Origin: Spirochaetaceae bacterium
GTDB taxonomy: Bacteria > Spirochaetota > Spirochaetia > Treponematales > Treponemataceae
Direction: 5' to 3'
DNA length: 15,536 nt
NCBI GenBank assembly: GCA_031272345.1
Contig: JAISTZ010000084.1
Location: 1 to 15,536 of the forward strand
Positions within the stretch are counted from its first letter, which is position 1; the number at the start of each line of letters is the position of its first letter. The notes under the pieces are model-generated. The model was not told where the DNA came from. It was given only the letters and a program-made list of their open reading frames with translations, and did not search any database. A program made the position numbers and the translations under genes. Below are positions 6,484 through 14,056 of this stretch, in pieces.

Positions 6484-7653
6484 ATGAAAAAATCAACTGT
6501 TTGCGTACTGGTTCTCACGCTGGCTGCTGCGGCATTAACTTTTTTTGGCTGCAGCAAGAAAGAGGAAACCATCAAGGTGGGGTTCAACATCCCCCTTACG
6601 GGCAACTCGCCCAAGATCGGCGAGGGCGCAAAGTATGCGGGGGAACTCGTCAAAAAGCACGTAAACGGCGCGGGGGGCCTGGAAGTGGGCGGCAAGAAGT
6701 ACCACGTGGAGTTTATCTACGTGGATAACGAGCTCAAGCCCGAATCCGCCGTGCAGGCCGCAACCCGGCTCATCGAGCAGGACAAGGTGCTCGCTGTGGT
6801 GGGCCCCTGCGGTTCAGGCCGGGCGAACCCCGCCGGAGAGATCAACAACACCAGCCGCACCCCCATGATTTCGCCCTGGGCCACGAACCCGGCGGTCACC
6901 CTGGACCGGCCCTACGTGTTCCGGGCCTGTATCCTTGACCCCGTGCAGGCAACCGCCGCGGTCGCCTTCGTCAAGCAGACCTTCCCCACGGTGGCAAAAA
7001 TCGCGGTCCTCTACAATATAGAAGACGACTATTCCAAGGGCCTGGCCGAGTATTTCCGGGACCGGTGGACCGCCGGGGGCGGCGCAATCACCGCCTTCGA
7101 GAGCTTCGGTGAACAGGACAAGGACTTCTCCGTGCAGCTCACAAAAATCGCGGCCTCCGGGGCGGAATTCCTCTACCTGCCGGACTACTACAACCACGTG
7201 GCGTTGATTATCCCCCAGGCAAAGAATCTCGGGTGGGGAGCCAAGCCCATCATGGGAAGCGATTCCTGGGGTTCCGCCGACCTGGTGTCCCTGTCGAACG
7301 GCGCGGTCAAGGGCTACTACTTCACCACCCACTACGCGGCGGCCGGGGCAACGGGCAGCACCAAGGCCTTCATCGACGAATACAACGCCGCCTACGGCTA
7401 TGTGCCGGACGACGTGGCCGCCCTCTCCTACGACTCCATAAACCTGGTGCTCAAGGCGATTCAGGACGCGGGGATCACGGGCAGCCTGCAAAAGGACCGG
7501 GAGAACATCAGGAACGCCCTGGCGAACCTGAACTCCTACCCGGGAATCACCGGCAACATCACCTTTGACGCCAACGGGGACCCGGAAAAGGAAGCTGTGG
7601 TGGTTCAGGTGAACGACGCGGGCGAATTCGCCTATGTCACACGGCTGCGGTAG
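6484..7653 (+). CDS. livK: Branched-chain amino-acid ABC transporter, substrate-binding lipoprotein
   Basis: A 389-residue periplasmic-binding lipoprotein of the Leu/Ile/Val-binding (Peripla_BP_6) type, the capture subunit of the transporter encoded just downstream. A lipoprotein signal peptide ends in FFGC with Cys23 as lipid anchor. The mature part opens with IKVGFNIPLTGNSPKIGEG, the hallmark first strand of this family, and both lobes are complete. AAGGAG ends six bases before the ATG at 6484; an upstream in-frame TTG at 6325 would give a non-signal extension and is rejected. The relaxed family specificity means alanine, other amino acids or short amides are possible ligands as well as Leu/Ile/Val. 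Its ribosome binding site lies in a predicted hairpin. Confidence 0.93.
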   Translation: MKKSTVCVLVLTLAAAALTFFGCSKKEETIKVGFNIPLTGNSPKIGEGAKYAGELVKKHVNGAGGLEVGGKKYHVEFIYVDNELKPESAVQAATRLIEQDKVLAVVGPCGSGRANPAGEINNTSRTPMISPWATNPAVTLDRPYVFRACILDPVQATAAVAFVKQTFPTVAKIAVLYNIEDDYSKGLAEYFRDRWTAGGGAITAFESFGEQDKDFSVQLTKIAASGAEFLYLPDYYNHVALIIPQAKNLGWGAKPIMGSDSWGSADLVSLSNGAVKGYYFTTHYAAAGATGSTKAFIDEYNAAYGYVPDDVAALSYDSINLVLKAIQDAGITGSLQKDRENIRNALANLNSYPGITGNITFDANGDPEKEAVVVQVNDAGEFAYVTRLR

Positions 7654-7678
7654 CCGGACGCCGGAACGGTAAGCCGCC

Positions 7679-8590
7679 ATGGCCGCGCGAATTTTACAGA
7701 ACGTGTTCAGCGCCCTCCAGTGGGGGAGCTTCTACTCGATAATCGCCCTGGGCTACTGTTTGGTCTACGGAGTGCTCCGGCTGATCAACTTTGCCCACGG
7801 GGACATCTTCATGGCGGCGTCCTACTTTGCGTTTTTTATAGCCACCGCGCTCCTGGGAGCGATTACCGGCGGCGGGCCCGTGGTGTTCGTGCTCACGTTA
7901 GTGGGCACCATGGTCGTCACGGCCCTGCTGGGAATCACCATCGAGCGGGTGGCCTACCGCCCCCTCAGGCGCAAGGGGGTGAACCGGCTCTACGTGGTGA
8001 TTACCGCCCTCATGGTGGGATTCATCCTGGAAAACGGGAACCTGGCCCTGTTGGGGGCAAGCTCCAAGCGCTTCCCCGTGATAATCCCGGAGCGCATCTG
8101 GGAGATCGGCCCGGTGGTGCTGACGAACCTCAAGGTGCTCGTCATCGCGGCGGCCCTGGCGGTGTTCGGCATCCTGCAATTCATCGTGCAGAAAACCGTG
8201 TTCGGCATGTCCATGCGGGCGATTTCCTACGACAAATTCGCCATCCCCCTCATGGGCATCCCCGTGAACGGGGTCATCACCTTCACCTTCGCCCTGGGCT
8301 CCGGCCTGGCGGCGGTGGCGGGGATTCTCTTCGGTATGTCCTACCCCGTGCTGGGGCCCTACATGGGCATGATTATCGGGTGGAAGGCCTTCATCGCGGC
8401 GGTGGTGGGCGGCATCGGGGACATCAAGGGCGCGTTCCTGGGGGGCTTCATCCTGGGGTTCATCGAAATTTTCATCGCCGCCTTCTTTCCGTCAAGCTTT
8501 AAAGACCTGGTGTCTTTCGTGATTCTGCTGATTATTCTCTCGATTCGCCCCACCGGATTTTTCGGCGTGGCAAAGAGCACAAAAATATAG
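7679..8590 (+). CDS. livH: Branched-chain amino-acid ABC transporter permease LivH
   Basis: A 303-residue inner-membrane permease with about eight hydrophobic helices. The LivH signature INFAHGDIFM is at residues 36-45 and the ATPase-contact loop GGIGDIKGA is at 244-252. It pairs with LivM to form the translocation channel. The start at 7679 lies 25 bases after livK with only a weak ribosome binding site, consistent with translation from a shared mRNA. Confidence 0.95.
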   Translation: MAARILQNVFSALQWGSFYSIIALGYCLVYGVLRLINFAHGDIFMAASYFAFFIATALLGAITGGGPVVFVLTLVGTMVVTALLGITIERVAYRPLRRKGVNRLYVVITALMVGFILENGNLALLGASSKRFPVIIPERIWEIGPVVLTNLKVLVIAAALAVFGILQFIVQKTVFGMSMRAISYDKFAIPLMGIPVNGVITFTFALGSGLAAVAGILFGMSYPVLGPYMGMIIGWKAFIAAVVGGIGDIKGAFLGGFILGFIEIFIAAFFPSSFKDLVSFVILLIILSIRPTGFFGVAKSTKI

Positions 8591-8599
8591 GAGAGCCCC

Positions 8600-9661
8600 A
8601 TGGCTTTACAGGGGGCGCACGAAGGCGCCCGCAAAAAGACAAACCTTCTGCTCACCGGCATAATGGCAGGCTCGCTCGCGGTCGTCGTGGTCCTGGCGGC
8701 TTTAGGGGTGATTAACCAATACATCCAAACCATCCTGATGACCATCGGAATCAACATCATCTTTTCCGCCAGTTTGAACATCGTGAACGGCTACATGGGC
8801 GAATTTTCCTGCGGCCACGCGGGGTTCATGGCGGTGGGGGCCTACGTGTCGTCGGTGCTGAGCCTGATTCTGTTCACGGAGAACAAATTCTTCGGTTCTC
8901 CCCTCCTCCCGCCGGCCTCGGCGGTGGTCCTCTTTCCCCTGGTGATTCTGACCGGCGGAATCGTTGCGGCCCTGGCGGGGCTCATCGTGGCGATTCCCTC
9001 CTTCAAAACCAGGGACGACTACCTGGCGATCATCACGATTGCGGCCAACTACATCGTCATGACCGCGATCAACAACATGGAAATCATCGGGGGGCCCCGG
9101 GGGCTCATGGGTATGAAGGCCACCATCTTTGCCATGGGTGACGTAGCTCCCCTGCCGTGGACTCTCCTGTGGGTGATTCTCTTCACCATTTTCTGCGTGA
9201 TTCTGATCAAGCGGCTCATGGGGTCCGTCATGGGCAAGGGGATTTCCGCCATCAGGTACGACGAAATTTCCGCGGAAATTATGAGCGTGAACACGAACCG
9301 GATGAAGCTCCTGGCGTTCATGTTTTCTTCGGGCCTGGCGGGAATCGCCGGGGGGCTCTTTGCCCACGAGCTGGGGTTCATCAACCCCGCGTCCTTCAAC
9401 ATCATGAAAAGCACCGAGGGTCTGGTGATGGTCTACCTGGGGGGCATGGGGTCCCTTTCGGGGTCGGTGCTCTCGGCGGTGCTCTTCACGTTCCTCCTGG
9501 AGCTGCTGCGGCCCGCGCAGATTCTCAAGTGGGTGCTCATCCCCCTCCTGCTGATTCTGCTCATGCAGTTCCGTCCTGAGGGCATCCTCGGCAACAGGGA
9601 GCTCAGCGACCTGCGGCTCCGCTCCAGGTTCGCCAAAAAATCCGGCAAAGGAGGGGCGTAA
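8600..9661 (+). CDS. livM: Branched-chain amino-acid ABC transporter permease LivM
   Basis: A 353-residue permease, partner of LivH. The family motif NIVNGYMGEFSCGHAGF is at residues 60-76 and many hydrophobic helices follow; the cytoplasmic end is basic. AGGAGA precedes the ATG by a few bases. The stop TAA shares its last base with the ATG of livG (TAATG), implying coupled translation. Confidence 0.95.
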   Translation: MALQGAHEGARKKTNLLLTGIMAGSLAVVVVLAALGVINQYIQTILMTIGINIIFSASLNIVNGYMGEFSCGHAGFMAVGAYVSSVLSLILFTENKFFGSPLLPPASAVVLFPLVILTGGIVAALAGLIVAIPSFKTRDDYLAIITIAANYIVMTAINNMEIIGGPRGLMGMKATIFAMGDVAPLPWTLLWVILFTIFCVILIKRLMGSVMGKGISAIRYDEISAEIMSVNTNRMKLLAFMFSSGLAGIAGGLFAHELGFINPASFNIMKSTEGLVMVYLGGMGSLSGSVLSAVLFTFLLELLRPAQILKWVLIPLLLILLMQFRPEGILGNRELSDLRLRSRFAKKSGKGGA

Positions 9662-10428
9662 TGGCGCTGCTCAGCATTTCCAGGCTCACCCACCAGTTCG
9701 GGGGCCTCCAGGCCCTCACGGACATCAACATCTCCCTGGAAAAGGGCGAAATCGCCGGGCTTATCGGGCCCAACGGCGCGGGGAAGACAACGGTGTTCAA
9801 CCTGGTGAGCGGGTTTTATGTGCCCACACGGGGCGACATCGTCTTTAACGGGGTGCGGCTGAACGGCAAGAGGCCCCACGAAATCGCGGCCCTCAAAATC
9901 GGGCGCACCTTCCAGAACATCCGCCTCTGGAGCGAGATGACGGTCCTCGACAACATCCGCATCTCCCAGCACTACCGCCTGGGCTACAACGCGGCGGACG
10001 CTTTCTTTCACACGAAGCGGTTCAAGCGCCGGGAGGCTGAGATTCGACATTCCGCCGAGGAGCTGCTTGAGGTTTTCAAGCTGTCTGACCTGGCTATGGA
10101 ATACCCCAAGAATCTGCCCTACGGAATCCAGAGGCGGGTTGAAATCGCCCGGGCATTGGCCCTGGGACCGGAGCTGCTCATGCTGGACGAGCCCGCCGCT
10201 GGCCTGAGCACCGCCGACGTGGCGGAGCTGATTTCCTACGTGCGGTGGATTCACGACACCTTCCACCTGACGATCTGGATGATTGAACACCAGATGCAGG
10301 TGATTATGACTCTCTGCGAAAACATCACGGTGATCGACTTTGGGAGCGAAATCGCCCGGGGCTCCCCGGACCAGATTCGCGCGAACCCGGACGTGATTAA
10401 AGCCTATCTTGGGGACGGAGACATCTGA
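9661..10428 (+). CDS. livG: Branched-chain amino-acid ABC transporter ATPase LivG
   Basis: A 255-residue cytoplasmic ATPase. Walker A GPNGAGKTT is at 36-44, Q-loop FQN at 84-86, the ABC signature appears in the LivG variant form LPYGIQRR at 152-159, Walker B LLMLDEP is at 172-178 and the switch His is H210. The stop TGA shares its last base with the livF ATG. LivG and LivF form the heterodimeric motor of the importer. Confidence 0.96.
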   Translation: MALLSISRLTHQFGGLQALTDINISLEKGEIAGLIGPNGAGKTTVFNLVSGFYVPTRGDIVFNGVRLNGKRPHEIAALKIGRTFQNIRLWSEMTVLDNIRISQHYRLGYNAADAFFHTKRFKRREAEIRHSAEELLEVFKLSDLAMEYPKNLPYGIQRRVEIARALALGPELLMLDEPAAGLSTADVAELISYVRWIHDTFHLTIWMIEHQMQVIMTLCENITVIDFGSEIARGSPDQIRANPDVIKAYLGDGDI

Positions 10429-11168
10429 TGCTGCTAGAAGTGCAAAACCTGAAGGTTTCTTACGGTAATATCGAGGCCCTCCACGGCATTTCCTTTTCCG
10501 TTGACCGGGGCGAAATCGTCACCCTCATCGGCGCAAACGGCGCGGGCAAGACTTCCACCCTCCTCAGCCTGGCGCGGCTTCCCCGTCCGGAGGCCCCCAC
10601 GGTGACAGGCGGGGACATCCTCTACAACGGGCAGAGTATCCTCAAGACCGAGCCCCACGTGCTGATTCAAAAACGAATGCTTGCCCTGGTGCCGGAGGGG
10701 CGGCACATCTTCGGGAACCTGACGGTGCTGGAAAACTTGCAGATGGCCGCCTCGTCCCGCAAGAGGGACGCGGGCAACATCGCGGAAACCGACGAGACGG
10801 AGTCCCTGGTCTACGACCTCTTCCCCAGGCTCTACGAGCGGCGCAAACAGCGGGGGGAGCTCCTCTCCGGGGGTGAACAGCAGATGCTGGCCGTGGGCCG
10901 CGCCCTTATGACCGGCGCGGACTTCATCATGCTGGACGAGCCCTCCATGGGCCTTGCCCCCAAGCTGATGCAGGAGATGTTCCGGGTACTCAAGCAACTG
11001 AACTATCAGCGGAACATGACGATTCTGGTGGTGGAACAAAACGCCAGAGTCGCCCTGAAATTCGCGGACCGGGGCTACGTGCTCAACACCGGCGAAATCA
11101 TCGCCAGCGGCGCATCAGAGGAGCTCGCGGCCAACCCGGACGTGCAGAAGGCGTATCTGGGGGGATGA
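10428..11168 (+). CDS. livF: Branched-chain amino-acid ABC transporter ATPase LivF
   Basis: A 246-residue ATPase, the last gene of the liv operon. Walker A GANGAGKTS is at 35-43, the signature LSGGEQQ at 146-152, Walker B FIMLDEP at 166-172, and the switch region reads VVEQNA, where LivF proteins typically carry Gln in place of His. The start overlaps the livG stop by one base. The stop lies only two bases from the stop of the convergent XRE gene, leaving no room for a separate terminator. Confidence 0.96.
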   Translation: MLLEVQNLKVSYGNIEALHGISFSVDRGEIVTLIGANGAGKTSTLLSLARLPRPEAPTVTGGDILYNGQSILKTEPHVLIQKRMLALVPEGRHIFGNLTVLENLQMAASSRKRDAGNIAETDETESLVYDLFPRLYERRKQRGELLSGGEQQMLAVGRALMTGADFIMLDEPSMGLAPKLMQEMFRVLKQLNYQRNMTILVVEQNARVALKFADRGYVLNTGEIIASGASEELAANPDVQKAYLGG

Positions 11169-11170
11169 TT

Positions 11171-11581
11171 TTAACCACGGGAGGGGCTACTTTGGGAGTG
11201 GTAGATGCCCTGGGCCGGAACGCCGCGCCCAGCCTGATCTGCCGCCCTGGCCGAAATTTCCCGTTCATCCGCGGCGAGTTTTTCCGCATATTCGATGAGC
11301 ATACGCCGGGCCGTTGGGGAGAGCTGCCTGAACACTTCCAGGAGCCGTTTTTCCCCCGCCGAAAGGACGGCGGCCTGGTCCAGCATGTCCCCTGCCCCGG
11401 AGCGGAACCACTCCTCCCGCACCCCGAAGGTCAGGCAGATGAGGCGGACGTTCTGCTTCGAAAGAGCCGTTCTGCCGGATTCCATGTGTGAAATGGCCAC
11501 ATCCGAAACACCTATTTTTTTGCCAAAAGCGCTCTGGGTTAGGTCCAGCGTTTTGCGAAGTTGTTTTAGCCGCTCCTTCAT
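11171..11581 (-). CDS. XRE-family helix-turn-helix repressor, phage-like
   Basis: A 136-residue DNA-binding protein. The HTH domain (~residues 3-55) includes LDLTQSAFGKKIGVSDVAIS, and the following FGVREEWFRSGAGDM segment is typical of the Xre/CI-like repressors of phages and integrative elements. The C-terminal ~50 residues are polar and probably mediate oligomerisation. The ATG at 11581 is chosen because TTGTTT and TAATAC (18-base spacing) end four bases before it, so the mRNA would be leaderless, as known for some phage repressors; an ATG at 11608 lies inside the operator-promoter region. It is divergent from the 57-residue ORF and probably represses both promoters through the operator-like repeats between them. 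Confidence 0.88.
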   Translation of the reverse strand: MKERLKQLRKTLDLTQSAFGKKIGVSDVAISHMESGRTALSKQNVRLICLTFGVREEWFRSGAGDMLDQAAVLSAGEKRLLEVFRQLSPTARRMLIEYAEKLAADEREISARAADQAGRGVPAQGIYHSQSSPSRG

Positions 11582-11585
11582 GCTT

Positions 11586-11615
11586 GTATTATTCCCAAAA
11601 CCTAACATAAAACAA
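11586..11615 (-). promoter_or_regulatory. Promoter of the XRE gene, likely leaderless
   Basis: On the minus strand TTGTTT (11610-11615) and TAATAC (11586-11591) are 18 bases apart. The predicted transcription start falls on or next to the ATG at 11581. The operator-like decamer at 11601-11610 occupies the spacer and the end of the -35, which fits autorepression. Confidence 0.55.
11601..11610 (-). promoter_or_regulatory. Operator-like decamer 1
   Basis: TTATGTTAGG on the minus strand, followed by TTTTG. It is identical to decamer 2 and one base different from decamer 3, and overlaps the XRE promoter. Binding by the XRE protein is inferred from position. Confidence 0.55.
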
Positions 11616-11645
11616 GAAAAAATTTAAAAAAACGAAAAAAGTGTG

Positions 11646-11675
11646 TTGACCAATCGTATTATGTTAGGATAAAAT
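11646..11675 (+). promoter_or_regulatory. Promoter of the 57-residue ORF
   Basis: TTGACC (11646-11651) and TAAAAT (11670-11675) with an 18-base spacer. The spacer contains decamer 2, and the predicted start near 11682 lies in decamer 3, so occupied operators would block it. Confidence 0.6.
11659..11668 (+). promoter_or_regulatory. Operator-like decamer 2
   Basis: TTATGTTAGG between the -35 and -10 of the rightward promoter, in the opposite orientation to decamer 1 and 21 bases (two helical turns) before decamer 3. Confidence 0.55.
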
Positions 11676-11679
11676 CGTG

Positions 11680-11689
11680 TTATCTTAGG
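11680..11689 (+). promoter_or_regulatory. Operator-like decamer 3
   Basis: TTATCTTAGG at the predicted rightward transcription start. Like decamer 1 it is followed by a TTTTG context, so the conserved site may be longer than ten bases. Confidence 0.5.
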
Positions 11690-11706
11690 GTTTTGAGGAC
11701 TATGTT

Positions 11707-11880
11707 GTGGCTTTTACAAAGGAAGAACAGAAACTGCTGGAACTTCACCGGTCACTGAAAACCGTGCAGGGCAAGGACGCGCTCCTGGTTCAAGCGGAGG
11801 CCCTGCTCAAGGCGCAAAAACCAGTCGGAAGCCGTAAAAACCGTCTCCAAAAGCCATTCGTCAACTGGCGTATGCCATAA
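11707..11880 (+). CDS. Small protein of unknown function, 57 residues
   Basis: A GTG-started ORF of 57 codons that I do not recognise. The case for it is contextual: a good promoter at 11646-11675, GAGGA seven bases before the GTG, and divergent placement from the XRE repressor. The first ~37 residues are charged and probably helical (KEEQKLLELHRSLKTV, then LLVQAEALLKAQK); the last 20 are basic, with RKNRLQK, and end in NWRMP. There is no signal peptide or membrane segment. In phage-like switches this position holds an antirepressor, Cro-like or toxin/antitoxin gene, but no such domain is visible. Confidence 0.6.
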   Translation: MAFTKEEQKLLELHRSLKTVQGKDALLVQAEALLKAQKPVGSRKNRLQKPFVNWRMP

Positions 11881-11892
11881 AGGGGTCATAGG

Positions 11893-11941
11893 CCCTGCCC
11901 GTATGGGCGGGGAGGGATTACACGCTGTCTACAGGACAGCG
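11893..11941 (+). promoter_or_regulatory. Two hairpins before the LRR lipoprotein gene
   Basis: An 8-bp stem CCCTGCCC/GGGCGGGG with loop GTAT (11893-11912, one G-T pair) is followed by a perfect 7-bp stem CGCTGTC/GACAGCG with loop TACAG (11923-11941). Neither is followed by a T-run, so they are not clear terminators. They could stabilise or delimit the lipoprotein mRNA. Confidence 0.5.
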
Positions 11942-11959
11942 CGATGAGGCGGGTTTTCT

Positions 11960-13465
11960 ATGAAATCCACCATTTTCAAAGCCATCATCGGGATGGTGTA
12001 CGCTTTAGCGCTCGTAAGTGCAGCAACGACATTCGTCAGTTGCGACAACGGCACTGACCCCGGCGGCTGGGAGGATGACCCCGGCGTCAGCGGCTGGGAG
12101 TATGAAGAGGAACTCGTCCGGTCCGCCACGCCCACGGCCACGATAACCACCGTCGCCAAGACTTCCTTGACCCATGCATACGTGGACTTCACCCTGACCA
12201 ATGAAACGGAGATCACCGGGACCTGGGAGGTCTACACCCACGTCTGGTACAACACCCTGGCCAGCGATGTAACCGCCGCCATCACCACCTGGCCCACCCT
12301 GCGCCTTACCCACACGAGCGACATCCCCGCCGGCTACTACTATGTGTCGGTAACAGAGGACGGCAAGTACGAAAGCGAGCGGCTGGCCCTCTTTGTCAGC
12401 GTCCAAGCCGAGACAGTAACCGGCGTCACCGCCGCGAACATCACGGAGAAGCTCGCCGCTTTAGGCGCGAACGACGCGGCGCATCCCCATACGCTGACAC
12501 TTGATAGTGGTACCGTAATCACGAACTCATCCACATGGGGAACCATCAACACGGCAGTACATAACGCGCAGCGGTATGTGGTCCTGGACTTGATCGCCTG
12601 CACGGCGGCCAACAACACAATATCCGGGACCTTCGCCCCTTTTTCTCCTGCCAGCGGATATGCCATGAACACCATCATAACCAACTATGTTACGGGTATT
12701 ACTCTGCCGTCAACACTGACCAGCATCGGCGACAACGCGTTCTACTTCTGCGACGGCCTGACCAGCGTGACCATAGGGGACAGCGTGACCAGCATCGGCA
12801 AGTACGCGTTCTCCTGCACCAGCCTGACCAGCATCACCATACCGGCCAGCGTGACCAGCATCGGCGGCTCGGCGTTCTACTACTGCGACGGCCTGACCAG
12901 CGTGACCATAGGGGGCAGCGTGACCAGCATCGGCGACTACGCGTTCCAATACTGCACCAGCCTGACCAGCGTGACCATCCCGGCCAGCGTGACCAGAATC
13001 GGCGACTACGCGTTCCAATACTGCACCAGCCTGACCAGCATCACCGTGGATACGGGAAATGCAAACTACGCTAGTGTGGACGGCGTCCTGTTCAACAACG
13101 CCAAGACCGAGCTGATTCAATACCCGGCAAGTAAAACCGGAACCGCGTATACGATACCCTCCACCGTGACCAGCATCGGCCAGAGCGTGTTCAACGGCTG
13201 CGCCAGCCTGACCAGCGTGACTATACCGGCCAGCGTGACCAGCATCGGCTACTCGGCGTTCCAATACTGCACCAGCCTGACCAGCGTGACGTTTGATGCG
13301 GGAAGCATCAGCAGTACGAACTTTGCCAACAACGCTTTCGGTTCTAGCTCTGGGTACAGCGGCAACTACATCGGCGACTTGCGGATGAAGTACCTGGCGT
13401 CAGGCGGCGGTGCGGGGACCTATACGCGGGAAAGCGGGGGGACGACCTGGACGAAGCAGGAGTAG
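11960..13465 (+). CDS. BspA-type leucine-rich-repeat surface lipoprotein
   Basis: A 501-residue exported lipoprotein. The signal peptide ends in FVSC with Cys28 as lipid anchor, followed by a Gly/Asp-rich linker, an unrecognised beta-rich region (~50-150), and a linker to a BspA-type (LRR_5) array at ~248-445. Seven units carry the SIGxxAF core and SLTSVTIPASVT-type strands with a 23-residue period; the insert YASVDGVLFN...LIQYPASK (370-392) is typical of BspA proteins. The C-terminus ends GTYTRESGGTTWTKQE, a tail whose likeness recurs at 14057-14143. Such proteins in oral treponemes and Bacteroidetes take part in adhesion and surface binding. The start at 11960 has a GAGGCGG-type site upstream. 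The binding partner is unknown. Confidence 0.93.
   Translation: MKSTIFKAIIGMVYALALVSAATTFVSCDNGTDPGGWEDDPGVSGWEYEEELVRSATPTATITTVAKTSLTHAYVDFTLTNETEITGTWEVYTHVWYNTLASDVTAAITTWPTLRLTHTSDIPAGYYYVSVTEDGKYESERLALFVSVQAETVTGVTAANITEKLAALGANDAAHPHTLTLDSGTVITNSSTWGTINTAVHNAQRYVVLDLIACTAANNTISGTFAPFSPASGYAMNTIITNYVTGITLPSTLTSIGDNAFYFCDGLTSVTIGDSVTSIGKYAFSCTSLTSITIPASVTSIGGSAFYYCDGLTSVTIGGSVTSIGDYAFQYCTSLTSVTIPASVTRIGDYAFQYCTSLTSITVDTGNANYASVDGVLFNNAKTELIQYPASKTGTAYTIPSTVTSIGQSVFNGCASLTSVTIPASVTSIGYSAFQYCTSLTSVTFDAGSISSTNFANNAFGSSSGYSGNYIGDLRMKYLASGGGAGTYTRESGGTTWTKQE
12710..13295 (+). repeat. 69-bp in-frame tandem repeats of the LRR array
   Basis: The LRR codons form DNA-level repeats with a 69-bp period (23 codons). 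For example, a 39-base segment at 12932-12970 recurs identically at 13001-13039, and a segment near 12751 recurs near 12889 at twice the period. Slippage or recombination would add or remove units without breaking the frame. Confidence 0.85.
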
Positions 13466-13480
13466 CGGACTGCAACTCGA

Positions 13481-13558
13481 GCGCGGGCGAGGAGTCCCGC
13501 GCAAACCTGCCAAGCCGGGCGCATAGGGGCCGCGTTGCGGCCCGCGCTGGGGGGCGGG
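13481..13558 (+). repeat. GC-rich structured repeat, copy 1
   Basis: A small hairpin GCGCGGG/CCCGCGC (13481-13487 and 13496-13502) leads into a long imperfect hairpin. Its tip is GGCCGC-GTT-GCGGCC, and its 3' arm is CGCGCTGGGGGGCGGG ending at 13558. It starts 16 bases after the stop codon of the LRR lipoprotein. Same orientation as copies 2-4. Function unknown. Confidence 0.85.
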
Positions 13559-13593
13559 AAAGCCGAGCGGGCTATAAACGCGAAGGAGTTTTT

Positions 13594-13980
13594 ATGACAG
13601 GCGGCACAGACAGATTTTTTATTTCAATGCTAGACGCGCTTGCTCATGGGTCGAATCCGTATCTTAACGAGGACACCCTCAAAACAAAGACTGGTTTTGA
13701 GAAGTTTGAATTTGAAAAAATGATAGACGCAATCAAGACCGGCATGAAAGACACAAAAAAGCCAAGTGATTGGAAAACAAGTGATCCAGATTTGTATAAA
13801 ATGGTCACAAAATCACTGGCTATTCTCTGTTTCTTTTCACATGGACATGATGATGACCTTGAAAAGGTGATGTCGAAATACCACATCGACAAGCAGAAGC
13901 TGATAGATATGCTGTCGTCTATCTGGGGTACAGCAGTTACTGTGGGAAATGGGGAGTATGAGAAAATACTTAACCAGTAA
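13594..13980 (+). CDS. Uncharacterised 128-residue protein, foreign composition
   Basis: I do not recognise this protein. It is polar, rich in Lys, Asp and Glu, predicted mostly helical and cytoplasmic, with no signal peptide or membrane segment. A short HGHDDD run at 83-88 could bind metal but is not a known motif. AAGGAG stands a few bases before the ATG, so it is probably expressed. Codon use is clearly AT-richer than all neighbours, a sign of transfer. It sits between structured repeat copies 1 and 2, like a cassette. Confidence 0.75.
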   Translation: MTGGTDRFFISMLDALAHGSNPYLNEDTLKTKTGFEKFEFEKMIDAIKTGMKDTKKPSDWKTSDPDLYKMVTKSLAILCFFSHGHDDDLEKVMSKYHIDKQKLIDMLSSIWGTAVTVGNGEYEKILNQ

Positions 13981-14008
13981 TACCAAAGTAAAAAGTCAGC
14001 AGCGCAAA

Positions 14009-14023
14009 GGGTGACAGTCACCC
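14009..14023 (+). repeat. Perfect inverted repeat after the 128-residue gene
   Basis: GGGTGAC-A-GTCACCC lies 28 bases after the stop codon. It could end or protect the transcript, but no T-run follows it directly. Confidence 0.4.
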
Positions 14024-14056
14024 GGTGCTATGTGGGGTTTTGAGAAAAGGCCGTGA

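Noticed and set aside
8702..9367. Minus-strand frame opposite livM
   Set aside because: His- and Asp-rich antisense artefact of a hydrophobic GC-rich gene.
12710..13264. Minus-strand 184-codon frame with regular repeats
   Set aside because: Its regularity only mirrors the 69-bp LRR repeats on the plus strand.
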